DNA of 49,478 nucleotides from Candidatus Parcubacteria bacterium (lineage in GTDB: Bacteria; Patescibacteriota; Minisyncoccia; Sungbacterales; SURF-37). The notes below the pieces were generated by a model, which saw only the letters and a program-made list of their open reading frames with translations, searched no databases and had not been told where the DNA came from. A program made the translations under genes and the position numbers. Positions 30,230-38,096 of this stretch are shown piece after piece; the stretch's first letter is position 1; each line of letters starts with the position of its first letter. The stretch is from assembly GCA_003599755.1 (NCBI GenBank), contig QZJO01000009.1, positions 214,362-263,839 of the forward strand. Direction: 5' to 3'.

Positions 30230-31040
30230 GTCTCGCCTTCCGTGCCCCCGACCTATATTCAAATAAGATGCTATCTCCAATACTCCCTGCCTCTCTTTTA
30301 AATATTTCAAGCGAGCCTTCAAGGTGGTTTTCATCTATAACATCAATGAGAAAAAACTCATTTCTGCTGCGTGCCGCCTCTTTGTAAGCATAATTAACTT
30401 CCAGCTGGAATGGGTCTTTTATTTTTCCGATAATGTTTTCAGCATCGGAAATGCTCACCGAGAATAATTTATCGAAACTATTACAAACCACTAAAGGGTA
30501 TGGAAGTATCGTCTTTCGATGGGCATATCCCGAGTGTTGTGGGAAGAGGTCGCTGTCCTCTCGATGGTAAATTAGTCCGTTCAGAACCTGGTTGATCGCT
30601 TTTGCTATTGGCTCCGACTCTTCCCCTCGCTTTTTCTCGGATGCGAATAACTTCGCAACATTTGCAGTAGACAGGTAATGGTGTCCGCTATCTGTAAAGT
30701 TCCGCGGATCCAATCTCGTCATACTGAAAACTTTTTTGCGTGCTTCGCTTTCATTTCGATGATCAAACCAAAATATCGTCTCTTCTGTTATGTACTTACA
30801 CTCGATGAAAAGTCGTACATAAATTATCTCTAAAACCTCGTTCGTGATTTCGTGAATAGGAAATGGTTTCTGCGCAATAATATCTATCTCCCGCGGTTTT
30901 TCTGTAAAGCTATCATTGTAGTAAGGGCTTACCAGGACCTCCCACCTAAGATTCCGGAGGAGTTGGATGATTCGAACGTGAAAACTATGGCCGCTAGATG
31001 CAATTATTTCTCGCGCCTTTGATTTTGGCTTTTTGGTCAT
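30222..31040 (-). CDS. PD-(D/E)XK nuclease-like protein in the LexA operon
   Basis: The 272-residue protein has an N-terminal region GHSFHVRIIQLLRNLRWEVLVSPYY ... PREIDIIAQ ... VRLFIECKYI that fits the PD-(D/E)XK nuclease core (Asp in EID, Glu and Lys in ECK). The C-terminal half (LVVCNSFDKLFSVSI ... EFFLIDVIDENHLEGSL) is unassigned. It lies between lexA (11-nt gap) and the Y-polymerase (8-base overlap), so it would be induced by DNA damage. The specific family was not recognised. Confidence 0.75.
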   Translation of the reverse strand: MTKKPKSKAREIIASSGHSFHVRIIQLLRNLRWEVLVSPYYNDSFTEKPREIDIIAQKPFPIHEITNEVLEIIYVRLFIECKYITEETIFWFDHRNESEARKKVFSMTRLDPRNFTDSGHHYLSTANVAKLFASEKKRGEESEPIAKAINQVLNGLIYHREDSDLFPQHSGYAHRKTILPYPLVVCNSFDKLFSVSISDAENIIGKIKDPFQLEVNYAYKEAARSRNEFFLIDVIDENHLEGSLEIFKREAGSIGDSILFEYRSGARKARHG

Positions 31041-31051
31041 CTTTGGAGTGC

Positions 31052-31618
31052 TTAGTATTTCCTAATTACCGCCTTTACGATCGCCGCGACCTTAAGATCT
31101 TCCTTGGGGAAGATCGGCTTAAATTGTTTATTAGCTGGTTCCAAGAAAATTGAGCGGCCCTGCTTGCGGAAGTACTTCATCGTCCATTCTCCATCTACTT
31201 CGGCAATGACGATATCGCCGTCTTTCGGCTGTGGCCCTCGTTCAACGAGCACCATATCGCCTTCCAGAATACCCGCGTCGTGCATCGAATTCCCTTTTAC
31301 CTTCAGGATGTAGGTCGCCTCTTTATTTTGGATAAGAAATTCATCCAGGCTCATCGTATCGATGAGCTCCTCCTCCGCGGGGGACGGCCATCCCGCTTCC
31401 ACCGTTCCCAAGACACGCGCCTCGCCGTATGCCTGCTTCGGTATGAGGCGCCCGCGCGCATCTCGTTCGAGATATCCTGCTGAGATCATTTTCTCGGCAA
31501 GCTTCCGCGCAGCGGTCCGCGATTTAAATCCCACGAGCTTGGCAATTTCCGAATGCGTGGGCATACGGCGTTTCTGGCGATAGAACGAGAAGATTTTACC
31601 GAAGTAGAGGCTCGTCAT
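31052..31618 (-). CDS. lexA: LexA-like self-cleaving repressor
   Basis: The 188-residue protein MTSLYFGKIFSFYRQKRRMPTHSEIAKLVGFKSRTAARKLAEKM has an N-terminal winged HTH, cleavage bond Ala75-Gly76 (TVEAGWPS), catalytic Ser111 (GNSM) and Lys148 (TMKYF), and an S24 peptidase fold. The start at 31618 is preferred: the track's longer start runs through the promoter. It represses its own operon with the nuclease and polymerase. As it is carried on a mobile element, it may be an element-specific SOS switch. Confidence 0.94.
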   Translation of the reverse strand: MTSLYFGKIFSFYRQKRRMPTHSEIAKLVGFKSRTAARKLAEKMISAGYLERDARGRLIPKQAYGEARVLGTVEAGWPSPAEEELIDTMSLDEFLIQNKEATYILKVKGNSMHDAGILEGDMVLVERGPQPKDGDIVIAEVDGEWTMKYFRKQGRSIFLEPANKQFKPIFPKEDLKVAAIVKAVIRKY

Positions 31619-31627
31619 AGTACGGAC

Positions 31628-31657
31628 AGTATAGGTGTCCAAATGGACACCTGTCAA
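31628..31657 (-). promoter_or_regulatory. lexA promoter with palindromic operator in the spacer
   Basis: On the minus strand TTGACA - 18 nt - TATACT. The spacer is the palindrome AGGTGTCC-ATTT-GGACACCT (31633-31652). Repressor bound there would cover both promoter boxes. The ATG is nine bases after the -10 box, so the leader is nearly absent. Confidence 0.85.
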
Positions 31658-31771
31658 TAGGCAGCCGAAAATTTCATAGATCGAAACAAAAAATATCCCC
31701 GGGGATGGGGTGGCCATATACGGGGGTAGTGCCTTGACTCGAAATGAAAAACATTGTTGGATGAAACCAAT

Positions 31772-32089
31772 ATGGAGTGGCTCAAAAAATATGGCGCAGG
31801 AACGGCTCTTATCGCGCTGTTAGTTATCGGGGGCATCAGTTGGCTTACAGACGATGCACCTCAACCCGCGTCTGGTGTCAACTCGCTTCAAAACGCGAAG
31901 GGAACGTTTGAGCGCAACGACAACCCCGCAGTTGAGCGGTCCTACGCGCAGTATGGTGACCGGGACTGCACCGATTTTGCCACGCAAAATGAGGCGCAAG
32001 AATTCTTTGAAGATGCAGGCGGTCCGGGGTCCGACTATCACAATCTCGATCGTGATGGAGACGGCGTAGCATGCGAAACGCTGCCATAA
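31772..32089 (+). CDS. membrane-anchored Excalibur-domain protein
   Basis: The 105-residue protein [25 protein letters not shown] is a signal anchor followed by a C-terminal Excalibur domain [42 protein letters not shown], with the calcium-binding DxDxDGxxCE signature. Extracellular calcium binding is expected. It overlaps or abuts the next gene, so they are co-transcribed. Confidence 0.88.
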   Translation: MEWLKKYGAGTALIALLVIGGISWLTDDAPQPASGVNSLQNAKGTFERNDNPAVERSYAQYGDRDCTDFATQNEAQEFFEDAGGPGSDYHNLDRDGDGVACETLP

Positions 32090-32091
32090 TA

Positions 32092-33231
32092 ATGCGCAAA
32101 GCCTGGTATTTTCTTATAGCCGCAACACTCGTTTGGGTGCTGATGCTGATTTCTGTTCCCGGCGATGCGGGCGCATTCGGTGAATGTGATCAATACGGAG
32201 TGATGTCACTCTTCGATCCGATTTCGAATAGTTGTAAATGTATGAGCGGTTATGTGTTCAGCGATGACTACTATGGGAACTCGACCTGTAAATTAGGAAG
32301 TTCCGTTTGCCAAGAAAAATATGGTCTATTTACTACCTATAACTCGTATAGCAAATCATGCGAATGCTCATACGGTTATACTTTCGGCAAAGGTATTCTT
32401 GGTGAAACTCAATGCGTTTCGCGCGATTCGCTTTGTCGCGATCAGCTTGGCATAAATTCGCGCTACAATTCCGCTTTCGATAAATGCGAATGTAGCTACG
32501 GCTACGTCATAGATGGAGGAAAATGTACTGACGGCGATCTTGTATGTCGCTCTCGGCACGGATATCGCTCTTCATTCGACGAATCTATTTCAAGGTGCGA
32601 ATGCGATATTGGATATACGTTTAATGACTCAAATCAATGTGTAGAAAAGCAGAATAACGTTTATTTCACTCTACGCGAGCTGGACACGGATGACCGAAAA
32701 GCAATCATCAGAAGTGACTATGACAGTCGGGACTACATCGTTGGATACGGGTACGGCTGTAACAGCACTTCCTTCCGTCGGTATCTTGGAGGAAGCATTG
32801 TAGTAAATCTCGGAACGGACTTTGACTTGGAGGTTTGGGATAAGATTGTCCTCCCGGACGAACATGAAGTTTGCGCTATCACGGATGTAGAGAGGGCGAA
32901 TTTAAGCTCAACACTTTTTGAGGAAGTAGAGGAAACAAACTTTCTTCCTGTTTTTTCGCCGTCACCAATCAATCCGCTTGCGCCAGTGCCCGCCCCTAAA
33001 GTAGTCCCGCCTCAGTCTACGCCTACTCCAAATAAGTCACTAACACCCAATCCGACTCCCCAAAGAGCTACGATAGACTTTAGATCCATGACTGCATTCG
33101 CGACCGAAGAAGCTACTGGCACGATAGCTGCTCAATCAACTAGCGTTGAAGAGAATAAGAACTCCGGACCAAGACTTTCGTGGATTCGGCGCATGGGTGC
33201 GATCTTGCTCAGCTTTCTCGGTATCCTTTGA
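32092..33231 (+). CDS. cysteine-rich cell-surface protein with four EGF-like repeats
   Basis: A signal sequence (MRKAWYFLIAATLVWVLMLISVPGDAGA) is followed by four repeats of about 35 residues, each with four cysteines (for example VCQEKYGLFTTYNSYSKSCECSYGYTF). Then come a globular beta-domain (~residues 190-275), a Pro/Thr-rich stalk (PSPINPLAPVPAPKVVPP ...) and a C-terminal hydrophobic anchor. It looks like an extracellular adhesin-type protein encoded on a mobile element. An alternative in-frame start at 32071 exists. Confidence 0.8.
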   Translation: MRKAWYFLIAATLVWVLMLISVPGDAGAFGECDQYGVMSLFDPISNSCKCMSGYVFSDDYYGNSTCKLGSSVCQEKYGLFTTYNSYSKSCECSYGYTFGKGILGETQCVSRDSLCRDQLGINSRYNSAFDKCECSYGYVIDGGKCTDGDLVCRSRHGYRSSFDESISRCECDIGYTFNDSNQCVEKQNNVYFTLRELDTDDRKAIIRSDYDSRDYIVGYGYGCNSTSFRRYLGGSIVVNLGTDFDLEVWDKIVLPDEHEVCAITDVERANLSSTLFEEVEETNFLPVFSPSPINPLAPVPAPKVVPPQSTPTPNKSLTPNPTPQRATIDFRSMTAFATEEATGTIAAQSTSVEENKNSGPRLSWIRRMGAILLSFLGIL

Positions 33232-33265
33232 TACGCGAGTATTTCAAGGGGGTAGGAGCTCGTTT

Positions 33266-33697
33266 ATGCAAAAATTCTACTCATACATCGAAGTTTGCTG
33301 GGTGGTCCTGCGGTCCAATCCATGGCCGTTTGTCTTTCTTCTCCTATTCGTTGGATGGGCAACAGCACCGTATGTAATTAGATCTCACTCCATAGAGGGA
33401 TATTTTGAGGATCCGCGGGACTACCGCGTCGTGCATCACGTACATCTTTATCCAGATGCAGGAGAAACAAGAAATTATCGGGTCGATGGCTTGGTCTCTA
33501 GACCAGAGGGCGAATGTAGTGACTTTGGTGAATACAACGACTGTTGGCGATATACCTGGCTACTCGAAGTAACATGGCCGAACGGTGGCAAGTCGTATTT
33601 CGATGATTGCGATCTGACCGAACGGAGTAATACTTGTTTTGATACTCAAGATCGCTATTGGCGCGTAGAACTCGGTGAAAGAATAGAATCAAAATGA
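33266..33697 (+). CDS. single-helix membrane protein with cysteine-containing ectodomain
   Basis: The 143-residue protein MQKFYSYIEVCWVVLRSNPWPFVFLLLFVGWATAPYVI has its start set by ggag eight bases upstream. The ectodomain is aromatic (WRYTWLLEVTWPNGGKSYFDDCDL) with cysteines that may pair. It overlaps the next gene by four bases. Unrecognised. Confidence 0.7.
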   Translation: MQKFYSYIEVCWVVLRSNPWPFVFLLLFVGWATAPYVIRSHSIEGYFEDPRDYRVVHHVHLYPDAGETRNYRVDGLVSRPEGECSDFGEYNDCWRYTWLLEVTWPNGGKSYFDDCDLTERSNTCFDTQDRYWRVELGERIESK

Positions 33698-33939
33698 TCT
33701 CCCAATGGATAGAGCAGCATCGAGTGTTAGTGGCAGTTCTATTCTGGGGCGCTTTTATCCTGCTCATAACCGTAATTGCTACCGTTCGTGATATTCGAGG
33801 AGACTACGATTATGCCGAATATTGCGGTCACCTCAAGGGCCTAGAAAGGGAGTTCTGTATTCAAGAGATGGACTTGGACAGGAACGCGCGCGATCGATAC
33901 TATGACTCTTCTGGAACAGGTCATCCCCTGTGGCCCTAG
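33694..33939 (+). CDS. small single-helix membrane protein
   Basis: The 81-residue protein MISQWIEQHRVLVAVLFWGAFILLITVIATVRDIRG is followed by a short polar tail with two cysteines (EYCGHLKGLEREFC). ATGA overlap with the upstream stop implies coupling. It is the last gene of element 2. Confidence 0.7.
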   Translation: MISQWIEQHRVLVAVLFWGAFILLITVIATVRDIRGDYDYAEYCGHLKGLEREFCIQEMDLDRNARDRYYDSSGTGHPLWP

Positions 33940-33988
33940 GTAAAACTCTAGCTTAGAAGCGAAAGGTCTCGGAGACTAGCAAGGACCT

Positions 33989-34001
33989 GGTGCAAATTCC
34001 G
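33989..34001 (+). repeat. candidate right attachment site of element 2
   Basis: GGTGCAAATTCCG, compared with GGTGCAATTCCG in tRNA-Met (25144-25155). CCGCAA follows further on, as in the tRNA 3' end, but with extra bases between. Confidence 0.45.
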
Positions 34002-34020
34002 TCCGACTTCCGCAATGTCC

Positions 34021-34054
34021 GACAAAAGCCGCTCGGTAATGGGCGGCTTTTGTC
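34021..34054 (+). terminator. strong intrinsic terminator right of element 2
   Basis: A perfect 12-bp stem GACAAAAGCCGC/GCGGCTTTTGTC. It is probably the displaced terminator of the target tRNA. Confidence 0.75.
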
Positions 34055-34093
34055 ATGCTCGCTTTCTTACGGGCAGCGCCCTACAATTCGGGC

Positions 34094-35242
34094 ATGGCTC
34101 AGGATTTCAATCAGATCAAAAAGAAGGCCCTCGCGCTACACAAAAAATCGCACGGCAAATTCGCGATTACCTCGAAGGTGCCGCTGCGCAACCGGGCCGA
34201 CCTCAATCTCGTCTATACGCCGGGCGTGGGCGCGGTGAGTTCCTACGTTGCCGCGCATCAAAAAGAAGCACGCGAATACACCATGAAGGGCAACAGCGTG
34301 GCCGTGGTGTCCGACGGCTCGGCCGTGCTGGGCTTGGGCAACATCGGGCCCTTGGGCGCGCTGCCGGTTATGGAGGGCAAGTGCCTGTTATTTAAGAAGT
34401 TTGCAAACATCGATGCCGTGCCGATCGTGCTCGCCGCACAGGACACCGAGGAGATCATCGCGACGGTCAAAGCCATCGCGCCTGCGTTCGGGGGCATCAA
34501 TTTGGAAGACATTTCTGCCCCGCGCTGCTTTGAAATCGAAGAGCGCCTCAAACAAGAGCTCGATATTCCGGTCATGCATGACGATCAGCACGGCACGGCG
34601 ATTATCGTGCTTGCCGGCCTGTTGAACGCGCTCAAAGTCGCGGAAAAGAATTTGAGTCGCGCAAAAATCGTGATCAGCGGCGCGGGTGCTGCCGGCGTTG
34701 CCATCGCGAAACTTTTGAAACAAGCCGGCGCGAAGAACATTCTTCTCACTGACCGCCAAGGAATCATCGTGGCCGGCCGCAAAGGGCTCTCCGGCATCAA
34801 AGCGGAATTGGCACGCATGACAAATCCCGCCCGAGAAAGAGGCGATCTTACTAATGCACTGCGGAGAGCCGACGTATTCGTCGGCGTCTCGGGGCCGAAC
34901 ATAGCGACCGATACCATGGTCCGCTCGATGAATGAGCGCGCAATTGTCTTCGCGCTTGCCAACCCCATTCCCGAGATCATGCCCGATGCGGCAAAACGCG
35001 CCGGAGCGCTCATGATTGCTACCGGCCGTAGCGATTTTCCGAACCAACTCAATAATTCGCAAGTGTTTCCCGGCGTGTTTCGCGGCGCGCTGGATCACCG
35101 CGTGCGCGCGATCACCGATACGATGAAACTCCGGGCTGCCGGCGCCATTGCCGCGCTCGTCCCCCGCCCGACGCCAACAAGTATCGTGCCGGATATGTTT
35201 GATCGGCGGCTTGTGCCCACGGTCGCTGCAGTAATCCGCTAA
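34094..35242 (+). CDS. malic enzyme (malate dehydrogenase, decarboxylating)
   Basis: The 382-residue short bacterial/archaeal-type malic enzyme converts malate to pyruvate and CO2 with reduction of NAD(P). YTPGVGAVSSYVA, VAVVSDGSAVLGLGNIGPLGALPVMEGK, INLEDISAPRCFEIE, HDDQHGTAIIVLAGLLNAL and the Rossmann IVISGAGAAGVAIAKLL are diagnostic. It starts MAQDFNQIKKKAL; TACAAT ends six bases before this ATG and there is no SD, so it is probably leaderless. Cofactor preference cannot be read reliably. Confidence 0.95.
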   Translation: MAQDFNQIKKKALALHKKSHGKFAITSKVPLRNRADLNLVYTPGVGAVSSYVAAHQKEAREYTMKGNSVAVVSDGSAVLGLGNIGPLGALPVMEGKCLLFKKFANIDAVPIVLAAQDTEEIIATVKAIAPAFGGINLEDISAPRCFEIEERLKQELDIPVMHDDQHGTAIIVLAGLLNALKVAEKNLSRAKIVISGAGAAGVAIAKLLKQAGAKNILLTDRQGIIVAGRKGLSGIKAELARMTNPARERGDLTNALRRADVFVGVSGPNIATDTMVRSMNERAIVFALANPIPEIMPDAAKRAGALMIATGRSDFPNQLNNSQVFPGVFRGALDHRVRAITDTMKLRAAGAIAALVPRPTPTSIVPDMFDRRLVPTVAAVIR

Positions 35243-35289
35243 AATATCGCTATTTTGGATGGGCCTCCGAAGCGGTCTGTCTTTTGCTA

Positions 35290-35318
35290 TTGACATAAAT
35301 ATAGTTTTTATGTATACA
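35290..35318 (+). promoter_or_regulatory. sigma70-type promoter
   Basis: TTGACA - 17 nt - TATACA in an AT-rich stretch. ATGTATACAT at the -10 is itself palindromic. It probably serves gene 35543-35884 with a ~220-nt leader in which I see no gene. Confidence 0.6.
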
Positions 35319-35542
35319 TTATTTTGGCTGGAAAAACGTCCTTTCCCTGTTTTGGTGTCCGCCTCCGCTATGGGGCGCGGGAATATAGGTTGCAGTTCAA
35401 TGAGGTCTATCTACTTTTTCTTCAGACCTTCAAAGATCTGATGACCTGCTCTGACATGGTGTCGGAGCGCCCCGCGAACCCCAGCCCCGTGCGCGCAAGC
35501 GCATGGGCGGTCCGGCGCAAGCTGGACCACAGGAGGCCCGCC

Positions 35543-35884
35543 ATGGCCACGACCTCGCCCGCCGTCCCCGCGAAGCTCGAGGGCGACCTCGCTTCCTTCG
35601 CCAACAACGCATCCGCCCGCTGGGTGGACGCGTCAGGCAAGGAGCGGACTCTCACGAGGGTGCGACTGGAGTATCGGCCGTACCTCGTCGGGACCGAGGG
35701 TGCCGATCGCGATGACGTTCCGCTCGGGAACGTCATCGCGATCGACGTCGACCGCGTGGGCGGCTGCGAGAATCCCTGGAGCCAGACCGAGTTCTGGCAC
35801 CGGCGATGCTCGCACTACCCGCTCGTGGTCGCCCACTGGCGCCGTGCGCCGTGGGGCGAGCTGATCCGGCTTCGGCCGGAGTAG
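35543..35884 (+). CDS. hypothetical protein, 113 aa
   Basis: MATTSPAVPAKLEGDLASFANNASARWVDASGKERTLTRVRLEYRPYLVG, with aggagg seven bases upstream, overriding the longer track ORF. The product is small, soluble and beta-rich, with two cysteines and tryptophans late (CENPWSQTEFWHRRC). Within the gene, CGATGACGTTCC/GGAACGTCATCG forms a perfect 12-bp hairpin. Unrecognised. Confidence 0.65.
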   Translation: MATTSPAVPAKLEGDLASFANNASARWVDASGKERTLTRVRLEYRPYLVGTEGADRDDVPLGNVIAIDVDRVGGCENPWSQTEFWHRRCSHYPLVVAHWRRAPWGELIRLRPE

Positions 35885-36181
35885 CTCGCACGTACAGGTC
35901 TTCGGAGAGCTACCTGATTCAAATGCTCTCCACCACACCGGCGAAGTCAGTGACTTCGCCCGCAGTTCCGAGTTTCTGGATCCGACAAGCTCACCAGAGA
36001 TTCGGAACTGCGATACTCTCTATATACGTATTTTCATATACGTATTTTCGAAACGATAAAATGTTCACGTACTATTACTACGCTATAGCGTAGTAATAGT
36101 ACGTGAACGATGACACGGTTTAGCACCGGGCATGGACGAAGTCGCTTTGTCGGAAAACGCATTTTTTATTACAATCGGCGC
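35885..36181. other. 300-nt gap full of nested and direct repeats before pheS
   Basis: It contains a 21-bp palindrome GGCGAAGTCA-G-TGACTTCGCC (35940-35960), a hairpin CGCAGTTCCGA/TCGGAACTGCG (35961-36012) with an inner TCTGG/CCAGA stem, two tandem ATATACGTATTTTC repeats (36022-36049) and a 46-bp perfect palindrome (separate entry). No gene seen. TACAAT ends six bases before the pheS ATG. Confidence 0.6.
36063..36108. repeat. 46-bp perfect palindrome
   Basis: GTTCACGTACTATTACTACGCTA followed at once by its exact reverse complement, no spacer. It can form a cruciform or a very stable RNA hairpin. A fold-back assembly artefact should be kept in mind. Confidence 0.8.
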
Positions 36182-37240
36182 ATGCATGACGAGCTCAAAC
36201 ACATCGAAAACGCGGCAGAAACCGAGATCCGCGCGGCCAAGACGCTGGACGAACTCGAGGAACGGCGCATCCAGTTCCTCGGCCGCGAACGCGGAGCGCT
36301 AACCCTGATCCTGCGCCAGCTCAAGAATCTCGCGCCAGCCGAGCGCGCGAACGTCGGCAACGAGGCCAATCGCCTCCGCGAAAAAGTTGAGCGCCTGATC
36401 GACGAACACGCCGCTGTTCTGCGGAGTTCCGCCCGCGAATCCATTTTGGAGCGCGAGCGCATTGACGTCTCGCGCCCCGGCAAGCGGCCGCCGCGCGGGC
36501 ATCTGCATCCGCTGACGAAACTCATCCGCGAGATCGAGCAGATTTTCCTCTCGCTTGGATTCGCCGTGGCCGAAGGGCCGGACGTAGAGACCGAGTGGTA
36601 CAACTTCGACGCCCTCAACATCCCGGCGCACCATCCGGCGCGGGATATGTGGGATACCTTCTGGCTGCGCCAGAAAATTCCAAGCACCAAGCACCAAGAT
36701 CCAAACAAATCAAAAATAAAAAATTTAGAAACACCACGGCTGCTCTTGCGGACGCATACGAGTCCGGTGCAAGTGCGCTATATGGAGAAACACCAACCGC
36801 CGTTGCGTATCATCGCGCCCGGCGTCGTGTACCGCTACGAAGCGACCGACGTGACCCATGAGATCCAATTCCATCAGCTCGAAGGCCTGATGGTCGACCG
36901 CGATATTTCGATCGCTAATTTCAGATACGTCATCGAGCAGTTCTTCACGCGCCTGTTTGGCAAGGCCATGGAAGTCCGCCTGCGGCCCAGCTACTTCCCC
37001 TTTACCGAGCCCTCGTTTGAAGTAGACATGCGCGCCAAGGGCTCTAAGGGCGCATGGCTCGAAATTTCGGGCGCGGGCATGGTGCACCCCAACGTTTTCA
37101 AAGCGGCCGGGCTCAACCCGAAGCAATGGCAGGGGTTCGCGTTCGGCATGGGCATTGAACGGCTTGCACTTTTGAAATGGAAGATTCCTGACGTGCGCTT
37201 GTTCCATAGCGGTGATATCCGGTTTTTAAAACAATTCTGA
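36182..37240 (+). CDS. pheS: phenylalanyl-tRNA synthetase alpha subunit
   Basis: The 352-residue class II synthetase subunit has the coiled-coil N-terminus MHDELKHIENAAETEIRAAKTLDELEERRIQFLGRERG and catalytic motifs HPARDMWDTFWL, LLLRTHTSPVQVRYM, VYRYEATDVTHEIQFHQLEG and the C-terminal FGMGIERLALLKWKIPDVR. Between TFWL and LLLRTHTS is an odd low-complexity insertion (QKIPSTKHQDPNKSKIKN). It is encoded by an AT-rich repeat also seen after gyrB. Probably leaderless (TACAAT six bases before ATG). pheT follows after one unrelated gene. Confidence 0.96.
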   Translation: MHDELKHIENAAETEIRAAKTLDELEERRIQFLGRERGALTLILRQLKNLAPAERANVGNEANRLREKVERLIDEHAAVLRSSARESILERERIDVSRPGKRPPRGHLHPLTKLIREIEQIFLSLGFAVAEGPDVETEWYNFDALNIPAHHPARDMWDTFWLRQKIPSTKHQDPNKSKIKNLETPRLLLRTHTSPVQVRYMEKHQPPLRIIAPGVVYRYEATDVTHEIQFHQLEGLMVDRDISIANFRYVIEQFFTRLFGKAMEVRLRPSYFPFTEPSFEVDMRAKGSKGAWLEISGAGMVHPNVFKAAGLNPKQWQGFAFGMGIERLALLKWKIPDVRLFHSGDIRFLKQF

Positions 37241-37266
37241 GGTCTCGAAACTGATTGAACGGAATT

Positions 37267-38058
37267 ATGGACATTTTTCTTCTCGCAGTCGCGGTTTTCG
37301 CTCCCGTTATTTTCTATCTCATCGTTCTCATATCTACTCGCCGGAGGGTGAATGCCGTAGGACACGATCTTATCCTTATTCCGATCTTGAGCGCCGTGGC
37401 CATGGTGGTCGGCATGCTTTTAATTCCGGACATCCGCGACGTACTGTCTTGCGGATCATTTACCGCAGAAGACATCTCCGCGTTTGTCCGCGAAACTACC
37501 GCCAAAACCTACGGCGGTTGGATACTCGTTGCGCTGGGCACGGGAACGTTTCTTGCCGCCCTTCTCTATGCGTGGATTATGTTCTTTCGCCGAAAAGACA
37601 GAATGTATCTCGCTATCGGTATCGCATTCTTGGGGCTCGCGCTATTATCTGCTCTCATGATGAGCTTGCTGCAGACGGCACGCGCATCGTCGCCTGACGC
37701 TCGGCGCATTTCGACGCTCAAGCAGGCGCAGTTAGCTCTGGAACTCTATGCGGATGATAACGACGGCATGTATCCTATCGTCATCGATGACACTACGGCA
37801 AACGCGCGTTGGCAGGCCCTCAGAGCGAATCTTACGCCTCATTACATCCCCGACCTTCCGGACGATCGGTGCTATGCGACGGCGCCCGGCAGGCAATATG
37901 ATTACCGCAGCGATGCGGCCGGCACTGCGTATGTACTCCGAGCGCTTCTGCAAGATCCAAATATGATTGCGTTGTCCATCAATGAGCTGGATGGTGACGT
38001 ACTCGATATGTGGTGCGGCGAACCAGAAAAAGAAATCGAATATTGCCTTGCGCCATAA
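37267..38058 (+). CDS. polytopic membrane protein with pseudopilin-like tail region
   Basis: The 263-residue protein has four hydrophobic segments in the first 150 residues (FLLAVAVFAPVIFYLIVLIS, ILIPILSAVAMVVGMLLI, WILVALGTGTFLAALLYAWIMFF, YLAIGIAFLGLALLSALMMSLL). The next part, ARRISTLKQAQLALELYADDNDGMYP, is like the N-terminal region of type II secretion/type IV pseudopilin ectodomains (GspG-like), followed by a short ectodomain. It sits between pheS and pheT, an unusual interruption. Confidence 0.7.
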   Translation: MDIFLLAVAVFAPVIFYLIVLISTRRRVNAVGHDLILIPILSAVAMVVGMLLIPDIRDVLSCGSFTAEDISAFVRETTAKTYGGWILVALGTGTFLAALLYAWIMFFRRKDRMYLAIGIAFLGLALLSALMMSLLQTARASSPDARRISTLKQAQLALELYADDNDGMYPIVIDDTTANARWQALRANLTPHYIPDLPDDRCYATAPGRQYDYRSDAAGTAYVLRALLQDPNMIALSINELDGDVLDMWCGEPEKEIEYCLAP

Positions 38059-38096
38059 ACGTTTACTCGAATGACGCGGCGAATCATTCTACAGCA

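Larger units (their letters stand above)
25092..34001. mobile_element. integrative element 2 at initiator tRNA-Met, about 8.9 kb, with SOS-type cargo
   Basis: A serine recombinase at the left edge reads into the tRNA exactly as in element 1. At the right, ggtgcaaattccg (33989-34001) resembles the tRNA T-arm core ggtgcaattccg (25144-25155), and a hairpin terminator follows as in an ex-tRNA flank. Cargo is an HTH protein, a small GNxN protein, SRAP protein, LexA, PD-(D/E)XK nuclease, Y-family polymerase and membrane or secreted proteins. The left end is secure; the right end is inferred from a 12-13 nt imperfect match. Confidence 0.7.
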
